Below, in pieces: positions 38,938-48,768 of a stretch of DNA of 64,000 nt. The DNA lies in contig JACEUQ010000001.1 of NCBI GenBank assembly GCA_024998815.1, positions 1,612,001 to 1,676,000 of the forward strand. Direction: 5' to 3'. Source of the DNA: Opitutus sp. GTDB taxonomy: Bacteria; Verrucomicrobiota; Verrucomicrobiia; Opitutales; Opitutaceae. The position numbers and the translations under genes were made by a program. The notes under the pieces were generated by a model that saw nothing but the letters and a program-made list of their open reading frames with translations, did not search any database and was not told the origin of the DNA. Within the stretch, counting starts at the first letter, position 1, and every line of letters starts with the position of its first letter.

Positions 38938-41228
38938 GTGCGCCCGCCCCCTACTCCACCTCCACTTGGTCTGCCGTCCGCGCCTGCGCCGACGCCGTCG
39001 AGGCCTCCTTCGCCCAGAGCGGCGTGCTCTTCACCATGGGCGGCGAACCCACCTTCATCCCGCATGATCCGCAGGGGCCCGAATGGAACACCGCCGCGCT
39101 CGGCCCGACCAAACTCGGCTACGCCCGCCGCTTCGCCCGCCAGCTCATCCAGTCCGCCTACCCAGGCTCGGTCGTTCTAGAAACCTCCGGTAAACACTAC
39201 CCGGGCGAACCGCTCCCGCGCTGGGCCCTGCTCGTCCAATTTCGCGCCGATGGCCAGCCGCTCTGGAACGACATCACGCGCCTGCGCGCCGATACCGAAA
39301 CGGGAAAACACACGCTCAAAAACGCCCTCGCCGTCATCACCGCGATCGCCAAAAAAATCGCCGTACCCGCCGCCGGCATCCTGCCCACGCACGACCACGC
39401 CACGCCCGACAAAAACGCGGGCTTCGTTCTCCCTCTCGACCACGACGACACCACTTGGGTAAGCGACAACTGGCGCGCCGCCCTCAAACAAGACTCCGCC
39501 TCGCTTTTCCCCGGCGACAGCCTCATCGGCCTGCGCCTTCCCCTGGGCGAACTGGGCGAGGACAACCTCCGCCGCGCTCTCACCGTCGAGGTGCTCAACG
39601 GCTCGGTCACCCTGTTTATCCCGCCGCTTAAACTCGCGCCTTACATTGAACTGATCGCCGCGATCGAGAGCGCGTTCACCTCGCTCAAACTCAAAGACGC
39701 CGTGCTCGCCGGCTACGCCCCGCCCCTCGATCCCGCGCTGCCCACCATTGGCTTCGCATCCGATCCCGGCGTCATCGAGGTCAATCTCGCCATCTGCGAA
39801 AACTGGGCGGCCTACGATCGCCAGCTCGAACACCTTTATGCCGCCGCCGACGCCATCGGCCTGACCGCGCGCAAACTCCAGCTCAACGGCCGCGCCACCG
39901 GCACCGGCGGCGGAGCCCACCTGGTTTTTGGCGGACCGCTCGGACTGGTTTCGCCGTTCTTCGCCTTCCCCGCGCTCCTGCCCTCGGCGATCCGCTACTT
40001 CCAGCATCACCCCGCGCTCAGCTACGCCTTCTCCGGCCAATACATGGGCCCCAGCTCGCAGGCCCCGCGCATCGACGAGTCCACCTTTGAGGCGCTCTAC
40101 GAACTCGAAATCGCCTGCGCCGGCGCCGAGCAATTTGGCAACCCGCAGAACTTCGCCCTCTTCGACCTGCTCTTCCGCGACCTGCTCATGGACCGCTCGG
40201 GCAACACCCACCGCGCCGAGATCAGCGTGGACAAGCTCTGGAATCCGTTCGCCGGCAACGGCCGCGCCGGCCTCGTCGAATTGCGCGCCTTCGAGACGCA
40301 CCCCGACCGTCCTGCCATGTCGGTGGTGGCACTCTTTATACGCTCGATTTTCGCCCGCCTCGCCGCCGATCCCTTCAAGCCGGCCTTCATCCGTTGGGGT
40401 GGCGAACTGCACGACAAGTTCTTCCTACCCGCCTTCGTCTGGCAGGATTTATCCGCGATCTGCGCCGATCTGCGCGCCCACGGCATCCCGTTTGAAACCG
40501 AGTGGCTGCGCCCGCTCTGGGAGTTCCGTTTCCCCACACTCGGCGAATTCGTCTTCACGACCACCCCGCCGCCCGCCGCTAAGTCCAAAGGTAAACCCCA
40601 AGCCGAAAGTGTCACCCATAAGGTGACACTCCGTCAGGCGCTGGAAGCCTGGCCGCTCCTTGGCGAGCAGCCCAACGGGGGCGGCGGCACCTCGCGTTGC
40701 GTCGACGCCAGCATGGACCGCATCGAGGTTTCCGTGAGCGATCCCGCGCTCCTCGAAACCGGCCTACTCCTGGTCAACGGCCTGCCCTGCGAATTCCGTC
40801 CGCTTCCCGCAAGCTCGGAGCCTTCGGCAGCTCCAAGCTCCCAGCTCCCAGCTCAAAGCTCTAGGCTTGCCGCTCCCAGCTCCCAGCTCATGCCCCCGGC
40901 TGCGGCCGCCGGTGTGCGTTACCGGGCGTTTTTCTTAAACCCCGCGCTCCACCCGCACATCCCGGTGCATGCGCCCTTGCTCATCGAGTGGGTCGACAAA
41001 GCCACGTTTGCCGTCGTCGCCGCCGCCCGCTGGCACGTGTGGAACCCGCGCAGCGAATCCTACACCGACCGTCCCATGACGCCCGACCTAGCGAAACGCC
41101 GCTTCGCTGACCGCTGGGAAGCCTGGCCGCAGACGGTCGGTCAGCCGCGCATGATCATGAAAGTCGATTTCCCGCCCGAAGGCCGCCACACGCTCGACCT
41201 GCGCCGCTACCCGGCACAAGCCCGATGA
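38934..41228 (+). CDS. DUF2126 family protein
   Basis: A 764-residue protein. MGGEPTFIPHDPQGPEWNTAA near the start, GRATGTGGGAHLVFGGP and RAFETHPDRPAMSVVALFIRS are typical of DUF2126, which often follows a transglutaminase domain. The family has a glutamine-synthetase/ATP-grasp-like active-site flavour, but its reaction is not established. Residues ~625-660 are a Ser/Pro/Gln-rich insertion (SSQLPAQSSRLAAPSSQL) encoded by tandem AGCTCCCAGCTC repeats. It is coupled at both ends by 4-bp overlaps with its neighbours. Confidence 0.85.
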   Translation: MSAPAPYSTSTWSAVRACADAVEASFAQSGVLFTMGGEPTFIPHDPQGPEWNTAALGPTKLGYARRFARQLIQSAYPGSVVLETSGKHYPGEPLPRWALLVQFRADGQPLWNDITRLRADTETGKHTLKNALAVITAIAKKIAVPAAGILPTHDHATPDKNAGFVLPLDHDDTTWVSDNWRAALKQDSASLFPGDSLIGLRLPLGELGEDNLRRALTVEVLNGSVTLFIPPLKLAPYIELIAAIESAFTSLKLKDAVLAGYAPPLDPALPTIGFASDPGVIEVNLAICENWAAYDRQLEHLYAAADAIGLTARKLQLNGRATGTGGGAHLVFGGPLGLVSPFFAFPALLPSAIRYFQHHPALSYAFSGQYMGPSSQAPRIDESTFEALYELEIACAGAEQFGNPQNFALFDLLFRDLLMDRSGNTHRAEISVDKLWNPFAGNGRAGLVELRAFETHPDRPAMSVVALFIRSIFARLAADPFKPAFIRWGGELHDKFFLPAFVWQDLSAICADLRAHGIPFETEWLRPLWEFRFPTLGEFVFTTTPPPAAKSKGKPQAESVTHKVTLRQALEAWPLLGEQPNGGGGTSRCVDASMDRIEVSVSDPALLETGLLLVNGLPCEFRPLPASSEPSAAPSSQLPAQSSRLAAPSSQLMPPAAAAGVRYRAFFLNPALHPHIPVHAPLLIEWVDKATFAVVAAARWHVWNPRSESYTDRPMTPDLAKRRFADRWEAWPQTVGQPRMIMKVDFPPEGRHTLDLRRYPAQAR

Positions 41229-41806
41229 GCGTTACGCCGAATCCGCGCCTCGTTCACTTCATCGCCGGCGCCACGGGCGCTTGGCGTATCCGCGAAATCC
41301 GCACCGTCGTGGGCGAAAGTTTTCCTTTGGCCGCTCGGCTAGACGTAACCGCCACCCCGCCGCCAATCGCACTGCCGACTGCGTTGGACTGCGCCTGGTC
41401 TTTACGTGGAGCGACGAGCAATGAGCGCTACGTCACCCAAGACGAAAAACAGCAACTCATCGCCAAACAAGAGGGGCTCGGTCGCCCCGACTCGACTTAC
41501 GCCGCGTTGATACCGATCAAAAAATCGGCGGCCTGGTGGGCGCTCACGCAAGAAGCGCGTCGGGCGATTTTCGAGGAGAAATCCCACCACACACAAATTG
41601 GGCTACGTTACCTGCCTGCGATCGCGCGTCGGTTGCACCATTGCCGCGATTTGAGCACCGCCGAGCCGTTCGATTTTCTGACGTGGTTTGAGTACCCGGC
41701 GGCCGCCGAGGCCGATTTCGACCATTTGCTGCACGAGCTACGCGCCTCTCCGGAGTGGAGCTACGTCGAGCGCGAGGTCGATATCCGTTTAGAGAGGGCG
41801 TGCTAA
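41225..41806 (+). CDS. chlorite-dismutase-family protein
   Basis: A 193-residue protein. WWALTQEARRAIFEEKSHHTQIGLRYLPAIARRLHHC and FDFLTWFEYP are characteristic of the Cld/HemQ fold, which binds haem with a conserved His. Most such proteins outside perchlorate reducers are haem-related enzymes of uncertain substrate. It is the third gene of the transglutaminase/DUF2126 operon, an unusual partnership. Confidence 0.8.
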   Translation: MSVTPNPRLVHFIAGATGAWRIREIRTVVGESFPLAARLDVTATPPPIALPTALDCAWSLRGATSNERYVTQDEKQQLIAKQEGLGRPDSTYAALIPIKKSAAWWALTQEARRAIFEEKSHHTQIGLRYLPAIARRLHHCRDLSTAEPFDFLTWFEYPAAAEADFDHLLHELRASPEWSYVEREVDIRLERAC

Positions 41807-41992
41807 TAAGTGCGCCCCCCCCCGTTCAGCCTGCGCTGTGTTGGGGTGGCAACATAAAGACCGAGGCTCTTGTGGAGGCTGGTTGCCGATTAAGTGATCT
41901 TAAGGGCAGCGAGGATTCAGCGATGAAGGCCTGTTAACATTTAACCCGCTTCATTAGTTTGTCATTCACGGCTGCGCATGGGAGACCCCTGC

Positions 41993-43042
41993 ATGTTAAA
42001 TATTTCGGTTCTTGATTTGGTAACGCTGGTGGGCGGCGAGTTGTTATCCGGTCGACCTGAAGTTCTGATCACGAACTTTGCCTCACTTAAAGATGCGCAG
42101 CAGGGCGATTTGAGTTTCTTCAGTGATACCCGCTACCAAGTTCAGCTCAGTACGACCAAGGCGTTTGCGGTACTGGTCCCTCGCGATTACAGCCATTTCC
42201 CCGAGGGCGTCGCCTGCATCGGCGTCGCCGATCCTTCGCGCGCGTTTGAGCTGATCGTCGAGACGTATGGTGTCCAGTCCGTGCCTTTCAGCGCGGGTGT
42301 TCATCCGTCTGCGGTTATCGCGGCTACGGCGAAACTCGATCCGACAAAAGTCTGCGTCGGTGCTCATGCGGTCATCGATGAAGAAGCGGAGATTGCCGAT
42401 GGCGTTGAGATCGCGGCGGGATGCTATGTGGGGCGCGGCGTTCGCATCGGCCTCGACTCGAAACTTTTCGCCAACTCCACCGTACACATGGGGTGCGTTT
42501 TGGGTGAGCGCGTCATTTTGCATTCCGGCGTGGTCATCGGCGCAGACGGTTTTGGCTATGAATTCTCCAAAGGTCGCCACCGCAAGGTGCGCCAATCGGG
42601 CATCGTGCAAATTGATAACGATGTGGAAGTGGGGGCCGGCAGCATGATCGATCGCGCCCGCTTTGGCCGCACGTGGATAGGCGAAGGCACGAAGATCGAT
42701 AATCTCGTGCAGATCGGCCACAACGTCGTCATGGGACGGCACTGCATCGTCGTCGCTTGTGTTGCCATAGCTGGCAGCGCGGTGATTGGGGATTATGTCG
42801 TCATAGCTGCACAAGTCGGCATCGCCGGCCATGTGACCATCGGCTCACAGAGTAAGCTCGGTGGTCGCGCTGGCGTGACCAAGGACGTTCCCGCAGGTGA
42901 GACTTACCTGGGCTTCCCAGCCGTTCCCGCCAACGAGGAACGCAGGCGCATCGCGAGCGTTAACCGTCTGCCTAAACTCGTTGCACGAGTGAGCGAATTA
43001 GAGGCTCGGCTCAAAGCCCTTGAGCAACCCAACAAGGCCTGA
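41993..43042 (+). CDS. lpxD: UDP-3-O-acylglucosamine N-acyltransferase LpxD
   Basis: A 349-residue enzyme of lipid A synthesis in the cytoplasm. The N-terminal uridine-binding domain (ASLKDAQQGDLSFFSD) is followed by left-handed beta-helix hexapeptide repeats from about 100 to 315. The catalytic His region is IGHNVVMGRHCIV. The ATG at 41993 is preferred because GGAGA lies 8 bp upstream; an in-frame ATG at 41978 would add five residues. The short C-terminal helix ends ARLKALEQ. No lpx neighbours here; lpxB lies 10 kb away. Confidence 0.95.
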   Translation: MLNISVLDLVTLVGGELLSGRPEVLITNFASLKDAQQGDLSFFSDTRYQVQLSTTKAFAVLVPRDYSHFPEGVACIGVADPSRAFELIVETYGVQSVPFSAGVHPSAVIAATAKLDPTKVCVGAHAVIDEEAEIADGVEIAAGCYVGRGVRIGLDSKLFANSTVHMGCVLGERVILHSGVVIGADGFGYEFSKGRHRKVRQSGIVQIDNDVEVGAGSMIDRARFGRTWIGEGTKIDNLVQIGHNVVMGRHCIVVACVAIAGSAVIGDYVVIAAQVGIAGHVTIGSQSKLGGRAGVTKDVPAGETYLGFPAVPANEERRRIASVNRLPKLVARVSELEARLKALEQPNKA

Positions 43043-43430
43043 TTCTGGAGCATGCGGCGAGGACAAGGAGTAGAGATGGGCGTAAGAGCCTACGGAATGG
43101 GGCTACGATCTGCGCTGCAATGGCCGTGAAGGGGATCGGGGTTGGATCCACGATCGTAACGCGAACCGGCCCGCCTGAGTGCAATTGCTTAGGTAACGTC
43201 GAGGCCCCCCTCCTTTTGGCCGTGAAAAAACGCAGCGAAATACAGGGTTTGTTTTTGCGCTTCTTGAGTTCTTTTACGGCTAAACCCGATCCAGTCTGAG
43301 GCCAATGGCAGGCCAAATCACTCCGGTATGCACACCTGCTGGCGCCGCCGTCCGGCCAACAAAAAGCCCTCCGCCAGCAAAGGCGGAGGGCTAAGGCGAG
43401 CCAGCGGCTGAGGCCGCGAGCTCAGCGGGA
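43043..43430. other. intergenic region lpxD-FKBP
   Basis: No gene or strong signal is seen except the terminator at 43362-43392. Convergent genes flank it. Confidence 0.6.
43362..43392 (-). terminator. intrinsic terminator after the FKBP gene
   Basis: An 11-bp stem (AGCCCTCCGCC / GGCGGAGGGCT) with a 6-nt loop, followed on the minus strand by TTTTT. It ends transcription of the FKBP gene. Confidence 0.9.
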
Positions 43431-44237
43431 TTACTTGGCAGCGGGGGCGCTCACCGGGGCGGTGGTGGCGCTCACCGGCGCAGCGGCCTCGGGGGCAGGA
43501 GCGGGAGGCGCCTTGAAGTCGAGCAGTTCAACTTCGAACAGCAGCGTGGCGGCCGGGGGGATGGTCGGAGGACGGCCCTCTTCGCCGTAGGCGAGCTGGA
43601 AGGGAACGTAGAGCTTGATCTTGCCGCCCTTGGCGATCTTTTGCACGCCCTCAGTCCAGCCGGGGATCACGCCATTGAGGGGGAATTCAACGGGCTCGCC
43701 GCGTTGCACGGAGCTGTCGAACACGGTGCCGTCAACCAGGGTGCCGGTGTAGTGAACCTTGACCACATCCGTGGCCTTGGGGAAAGCGCCGGTGCCGGGG
43801 GTGACGATCTCGTAGTTCAGACCGCTGGGCAGGGCGACCACGCCGGGCTTGCCCTTGAGGGTGTCGAAGAACTTGGCGCTCAGGGCGTCGTTCTTGGTCT
43901 TCTGTTTGGCGGTGTATTCGGCCTGTTTGGCCTGCATGAATTTGTCGAGCTCAGGGCCGACTTCGTCGATCTTGAACGGCGACTCGGCGCCGCTGGCGGA
44001 AGCCTGAATGCCCTTGATGATGGAGGCGGTCTGCTCGGCGGTGAAACCGAGTTCGCTCAGGCCCATGCGACGGCCGACGAACCAGCCGAAGGTTTCGAGC
44101 AGCTGGGGCTCGGTGAACTTGGCAACCGCAGGGGCGGCGGCCGGGGCAGCCGCTGCAGGAGCGGCATCTTGAGCGGACAGAACAGCAACCGAGCTAATGG
44201 CAAGCAGGGCGGCCTTGATCGTGGAGGTTAATTTCAT
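43431..44237 (-). CDS. FKBP-type peptidyl-prolyl isomerase, exported
   Basis: A 268-residue periplasmic foldase. A signal peptide is visible (IKAALLAISSVAVLSAQ), then an Ala/Pro-rich linker. The N-terminal dimerisation domain (residues ~40-125, FTEPQLLETFGWFVGRRMGL) recalls FkpA/Mip. The FKBP domain (~140-245) has VVKVHYTGTLVDGTVFDSS, VIPGWTEGVQ and LAYGEEG, the hallmarks of rotamase activity. A Pro/Ala-rich C-terminal tail follows. It stands alone with its own terminator. Confidence 0.92.
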   Translation of the reverse strand: MKLTSTIKAALLAISSVAVLSAQDAAPAAAAPAAAPAVAKFTEPQLLETFGWFVGRRMGLSELGFTAEQTASIIKGIQASASGAESPFKIDEVGPELDKFMQAKQAEYTAKQKTKNDALSAKFFDTLKGKPGVVALPSGLNYEIVTPGTGAFPKATDVVKVHYTGTLVDGTVFDSSVQRGEPVEFPLNGVIPGWTEGVQKIAKGGKIKLYVPFQLAYGEEGRPPTIPPAATLLFEVELLDFKAPPAPAPEAAAPVSATTAPVSAPAAK

Positions 44238-44379
44238 AGTTTGGGGAAGATAAGAAACGGGAAAACGGAATTTGTGCCGTTATAAGTAGTAACTTTACGA
44301 ACAATCCCACGGCCTATGGCAACTTTTTACTCCCGACTCGCGTAAGTTCTTAACTCCGCACCTAGTTCCCCAACACCCC

Positions 44380-46305
44380 ATGCACCCCGATCTCTTTTGG
44401 ACGAGCCAAGATGGTCAGATTTTAACCGTTAAAAACAAAGATGCCCGCACGGTCAGCCTCCAGCTGGCCTTCTGGCCTCGCAACGTCGGCGAGCTGGAGT
44501 TCTGGGGCGAACACCTAGGCCAGCTCAACTTCACCGAGCGCAGCACCCTCGCGCGCATCGGCATCGAAATGATCCCCACGGGTCCGGGTGTCATCGAGGA
44601 AGGCCGCCTCATCATTGAGGCCGAAGCCTTTCTCTACGACGACAGCTTCCCCAACGCCGGTTACTGGAAAAAACTCCTCCGCCCCGGCGTAGGCGTGGGC
44701 CGCCTGTTTTACGCGCCGGAGTCGGCCAAGCTCGCCACCGCCGAAATTTGGGACGCGGTTCAGACCAACCGCATCAAGCTGCCCAACACCATCAGCATCG
44801 ACCGGCTCGGGCGCGTTTTCCTCACCCCGCATCACGTCCGCTACACCCTCAACGCCCGCCTCAAACGCCCCGACTTCGAGCGCATGGTCAGCGGCGAGGC
44901 CGGTCGCGCCTACCTCGACAAAGTTCAGATTCGCCAGGAGACCAATCTGCTCACCATCGGCCCGCGCTCAGGCGTGCTCACCAGCTGCTCGATGTACCTG
45001 AAAGAGCACTACGTCCTGCTCAACCGCGGCGAGGGCAACTTCGGCATCCACACCAGCGCCGTCCTGCTCGACCCGGTAAAAACCTTCGGCACCAACATCA
45101 TGTTGGAGATCTACAACACCGGCACGCAGCCGGTGGTTAACCCCATGGTTTCGGTGGAGATTTTCAACGCGCCCACCGTCACCACCAACGGCCAGGCGCC
45201 CGCCGACCCCGTATTTAAATCCCTGCTACGCCGCCGCACCCGCCTGCTGACCACGGCCACCGAGGTGTTTGCCACGATCGACACGCTGCCGCCCCAAACC
45301 GCTCCCGCCGCCAAGCCCCGCACCCGCATCTCCGTGCGCGGCCAGAGCGCCACCATGGAGAACTTCAGCCTGTTCCTGCGCACCGCCGGCGGCTCCGCGC
45401 CCAAACCCGATACGCTCACCACCTGCGGCTACCGCACCATGGTCGACGCCCTCGCCGCCGCCCCCGCCGATACCGACACCCTGCTCATCGACTACTTCCC
45501 CAACCTGCTCGAAAACATCGAGCTGTTGACCCATCTGCCCGAGCTCAAGCTGCGCCGCATCATCTTCCGCCAGCCCTCGCGCACGCACGGCTTCTTTTTA
45601 TCCAACAACGCCCACGGCCGCCTCCAGACCTACAACGACCTCGGCATCGACGTGTACTGGTTCAACACCGCGATGGGCGACCTGTACCGCCATATTTATA
45701 AAAAACATCACGGCTTCTTTGTCCGCGAGGAGCTCGGTCGCGTTTTTCAGGAGTCCACCATTCTCGCCTTTTATGGTTCAGCCGTTGGCCTGGAACAAGG
45801 CGACACCGACCGCATCTCCGGCCTGATCGACAAACTCACGGGCTTTATCGGCCCCAACGTGGGTATCCTCACCGGTGGTGGCGGCGGCGTGATGCGCCTC
45901 GCCACCGACCAGGCGCGGGCCAAGGGCGCGCTCACCGGCGCGTGCTTCCTCGAACTGGAGGCGCAACCGCCCGAGCTCGGCGTGGACTTCTTTAACACGT
46001 TTCAGGAAACCGCCCGCCATTACCGCCAAAAGTGGTTCGAAGTGGCCGACTTCTGCGTGTTTAACGTCGGCGGCGTGGGCACCCTAGAGGAGGTCGGCAT
46101 CGAGTTGTGCAACCTCAAGCTAGGCATCCGCCCGCGCACGCCCTACGTGTTTTACAATTCCGCCTGCTGGACGGATTTGCGCCGCCAGCTCAACGAGATG
46201 GTGAAGTCCAAACGCACCCCCGCGTGGATGCTCGACTACATGCTCTTCACCGACGACCCCGACGAGGTCGTGGCCTTTTACCGGAAGACCCTGCAAGTGC
46301 TGTAG
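44380..46305 (+). CDS. LOG-family protein with a long N-terminal domain of unknown function
   Basis: A 641-residue protein. Residues ~440-640 are a Rossmann-fold LOG/lysine-decarboxylase-like domain with ILTGGGGGVMRLATDQA and the VGGVGTLEEVG loop (the usual PGGxGTxxE, with Val for Pro). LOG enzymes split cytokinin-type nucleotides or act on purine nucleotides. Normal LOG proteins are ~200 residues. The ~430-residue N-terminus (LFWTSQDGQILTVKNKDARTVSLQLAFWP; NTISIDRLGRVFLTPHH) is not one I recognise. An Ala/Pro-rich linker lies near residue 305. Confidence 0.75.
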   Translation: MHPDLFWTSQDGQILTVKNKDARTVSLQLAFWPRNVGELEFWGEHLGQLNFTERSTLARIGIEMIPTGPGVIEEGRLIIEAEAFLYDDSFPNAGYWKKLLRPGVGVGRLFYAPESAKLATAEIWDAVQTNRIKLPNTISIDRLGRVFLTPHHVRYTLNARLKRPDFERMVSGEAGRAYLDKVQIRQETNLLTIGPRSGVLTSCSMYLKEHYVLLNRGEGNFGIHTSAVLLDPVKTFGTNIMLEIYNTGTQPVVNPMVSVEIFNAPTVTTNGQAPADPVFKSLLRRRTRLLTTATEVFATIDTLPPQTAPAAKPRTRISVRGQSATMENFSLFLRTAGGSAPKPDTLTTCGYRTMVDALAAAPADTDTLLIDYFPNLLENIELLTHLPELKLRRIIFRQPSRTHGFFLSNNAHGRLQTYNDLGIDVYWFNTAMGDLYRHIYKKHHGFFVREELGRVFQESTILAFYGSAVGLEQGDTDRISGLIDKLTGFIGPNVGILTGGGGGVMRLATDQARAKGALTGACFLELEAQPPELGVDFFNTFQETARHYRQKWFEVADFCVFNVGGVGTLEEVGIELCNLKLGIRPRTPYVFYNSACWTDLRRQLNEMVKSKRTPAWMLDYMLFTDDPDEVVAFYRKTLQVL

Positions 46306-46363
46306 GCGGAAGTGACATCAGAAATATCGGATCGAAAGTAGCGCGGTGCTTTAGCCCGCATGA

Positions 46364-46440
46364 AGTAGCGCAGACTTCCAGTCTGCTTTGATAAAATCCC
46401 CTCTCGGCAACTCAGAGCAGACTGGGAAGTCTGCGCTACT
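46364..46440. repeat. REP-like hairpin upstream of the permease gene
   Basis: Inverted arms GTAGCGCAGACTTCCAGTC and GACTGGGAAGTCTGCGCTAC, the same family as 1311-1366 and 2785-2859. Confidence 0.75.
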
Positions 46441-46584
46441 TTTCGACCCGTTACTGCCGACTCGCCCCCCCCACGCCCCCCCCCACTCCCGAAAACCCGC
46501 CCCTCCGGTTCACGCCTTGACGCGTAAAGGGGGGCGGCGTTGGTTGCCCCGCATGCGCAGCCTACCGTCCCCCACCCCTTTAGC

Positions 46585-47859
46585 ATGAAGGATAACCCCT
46601 CCACCGCTCCTTCGCGCCAAGTCTGGCTGTGGGTCATTGGCGGCTATTTATTCCAATCCATTCCGGCCGCCGTGCGCGACGAAGCCCTGCCCGTTGCCCT
46701 CAAAAACATCGGCTACGGCGACGCGATGATCACCCGGTCCGTCGCTCTGCTCGGCCTAATTTTCGGTTTTAAAATCCTCCTCGCACCCGTCGTGGCGGCG
46801 TTTCGCCCGCGCCAGTTTATCCTCTCGGCCGAGCTCACGGTCACGCTGCTGCTGGCAGCCATTGCCGGCCTCGTGTGCGCCCAAACCCCCTCGGCACCGC
46901 TCATCGTAACCGCGCTCGTCTTGCTCTCGTTCGTGGCGGCCGCGCATGACTTTGCGCTCGATGGCTATTTCGTCACCTCGCTCGATGACCGCACCCGCGC
47001 GACCCAGTCCGGGTTGCTCAATTTCGCCTCCAAGCTCGGCATGGTGCTGGCCGGCCCCGGACTCATCTGGCTGGCCGGGCGCATGATGGACAACGGCGCG
47101 CGCTCGGTGACGGCCTGGGCGGGTGCGCTCAGTGCAGCCGCGCTGTGCGGGTTATTCGCCTTCGCCGCCAACTGGGCCGGCCTGCGCCGCGAACCGCCAC
47201 CGCCTGCCGACATCCGCACGGTCAAGGAACGTTACCGCGAGATGGCCTCCGGACTCGTCCAACTTTTTGCCGATGTCCGCCTTCCCGCCATGCTCGGGCT
47301 GATCTTCTTTTACCGGGCGAGCGAGATCCACATGGCCAAAATCCTCCCGGTTTTCGCAGTCGACGTGAACCACGGCGGGCTAGCGCTGAGCAATGAAACA
47401 TACGCCGTGATGCGCATCGCCACCGCGGTGCTCGGGCTGGCGCTCGGCGGTTTTGTTGGATCTATGGTGGTGGCGCGCTTGGGCCTGGCCCGGGCGCTCG
47501 TTCCCCTGGGCATTGCCATGCACCTACCACTGGTGGCGGTCGCCTGGCTGGCCGCCAACGGTTCGCACGCCACGCCGCTGATTGGCGCCGTTTTTCTCAT
47601 CGAATACTTAGCCTACGGCGCCGGCTTCTGCGCGCTGATATTGGCGATGATGAAGGTCGCCGCAGGGCCGGGAGGCGCGGTGCGTTACGCCGCGCTGTCG
47701 ACCTTTGCCCTGCTCGCCAATTATCTACCCGGACTATGGGCCGGGCAGTTGGCCGAACAGCTGGGCTACGCGCATTATTTCCTCTTTGCACTCGTGCTTG
47801 CCCTGCCCGGAATCGTCGCCTCGGTCATGGCCCGAAAGCACTTCGCCGAACCGGCCTGA
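46585..47859 (+). CDS. AmpG-like MFS permease
   Basis: A 424-residue membrane protein with about 12 hydrophobic segments. The region AAAHDFALDGYFVTSLD with acidic and aromatic residues in helix 4 resembles AmpG-type permeases (PAT/MFS), which import muropeptides for cell-wall recycling. The start at the ATG encoding MKDNPSTAPSRQVWLW is preferred over the longer frame. The gene ends 33 bp before a transposon target. Confidence 0.75.
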   Translation: MKDNPSTAPSRQVWLWVIGGYLFQSIPAAVRDEALPVALKNIGYGDAMITRSVALLGLIFGFKILLAPVVAAFRPRQFILSAELTVTLLLAAIAGLVCAQTPSAPLIVTALVLLSFVAAAHDFALDGYFVTSLDDRTRATQSGLLNFASKLGMVLAGPGLIWLAGRMMDNGARSVTAWAGALSAAALCGLFAFAANWAGLRREPPPPADIRTVKERYREMASGLVQLFADVRLPAMLGLIFFYRASEIHMAKILPVFAVDVNHGGLALSNETYAVMRIATAVLGLALGGFVGSMVVARLGLARALVPLGIAMHLPLVAVAWLAANGSHATPLIGAVFLIEYLAYGAGFCALILAMMKVAAGPGGAVRYAALSTFALLANYLPGLWAGQLAEQLGYAHYFLFALVLALPGIVASVMARKHFAEPA

Positions 47860-48000
47860 TACCAAGAGCTCAATGATTTTGGACTTTGTTTGATACTGGT
47901 GTGAGCGGCGGCGCGAACACCGTCTATTTCTGGCGGTTACAAAATCACCTGTCGTAAAAGCCGATGACCGGCCCCGCCAGGGGCCGATCATCAGGCCCGG

Positions 48001-48768
48001 TCAGCTTGCAGGTTCGTCGGCCAGGCGGTCTTTCATGCGGTAGGATTTGCCCTCGATGACGACGGTCTGGGCCCGGTGCAGTAGGCGGTCCAGGATCGCC
48101 GCGGTGATGCCAGCGTCGTTGTTAAAGATCCCTGCCCAGTGTTTGTAGGCCTTGTTGGTGGTGACGATCAGCGAGCCGCGTTCGTAGCGTTGGCTGACGA
48201 TCTGGAAGAGCAGGTCGGCCCCCGACTTGTCGAGCGGCAGGTAGCCGACCTCATCGAGCACGAGCACCGCAGGGGTCATGTAACGCTTCAACTCGGCTTG
48301 CAACCGGTGCAGGGACTGGGCGGTGACCAAAGCGTTGATCGCGTCCACCGCCGTCGTAAACAGCACCGTGTAGCCCGCCTGGCACGCCGCGTAGCCCAAC
48401 GCGCTCGCGAGATGTGTCTTCCCAAGCCCCACACCACCGCAAAACACCGCGTTGGTGCGCTCCTTGACAAAGCCCAGTTCGAAGAGGTGCCGCACCTGCG
48501 CTTCGTTCAACTCCTTGGGCCAGTCCCACTGGAACTGGTCGACGGTTTTCTTGACCGGGAAGCGCGCTGCCTGGATGCGCCGCTCCAGCGCCCGGATCTG
48601 GCGGTCCTGGGTCTCGGCCTGCACCAGTCGGCGTAAAAATTCGGCGTGCGAACAGCGCGCCTTGGCCGCCTCGGCCGTGAGTTCGCCGTGGTGGCGCAGC
48701 AGGTAACCGAGTTTCAGGTACTTGAGTTGATCTTTTAATAAATCGGTTTTTTCGGGTTCTGTTTTCAT
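48001..48768 (-). CDS. istB: IS21 helper ATPase IstB (copy 2)
   Basis: A 255-residue AAA+ ATPase with Walker A GGVGLGKTH and Walker B VLVLDEVGYLP, nearly identical to copy 1. The few differences include TNAVF for TNVVF and one residue near the start. It overlaps istA by 4 bp. Confidence 0.95.
   Translation of the reverse strand: MKTEPEKTDLLKDQLKYLKLGYLLRHHGELTAEAAKARCSHAEFLRRLVQAETQDRQIRALERRIQAARFPVKKTVDQFQWDWPKELNEAQVRHLFELGFVKERTNAVFCGGVGLGKTHLASALGYAACQAGYTVLFTTAVDAINALVTAQSLHRLQAELKRYMTPAVLVLDEVGYLPLDKSGADLLFQIVSQRYERGSLIVTTNKAYKHWAGIFNNDAGITAAILDRLLHRAQTVVIEGKSYRMKDRLADEPAS

Noticed and set aside
41755-41937. Plus-strand 60-residue frame after the chlorite-dismutase-like gene
   Set aside because: It overlaps that gene in another frame, has no conserved features and a poor start.
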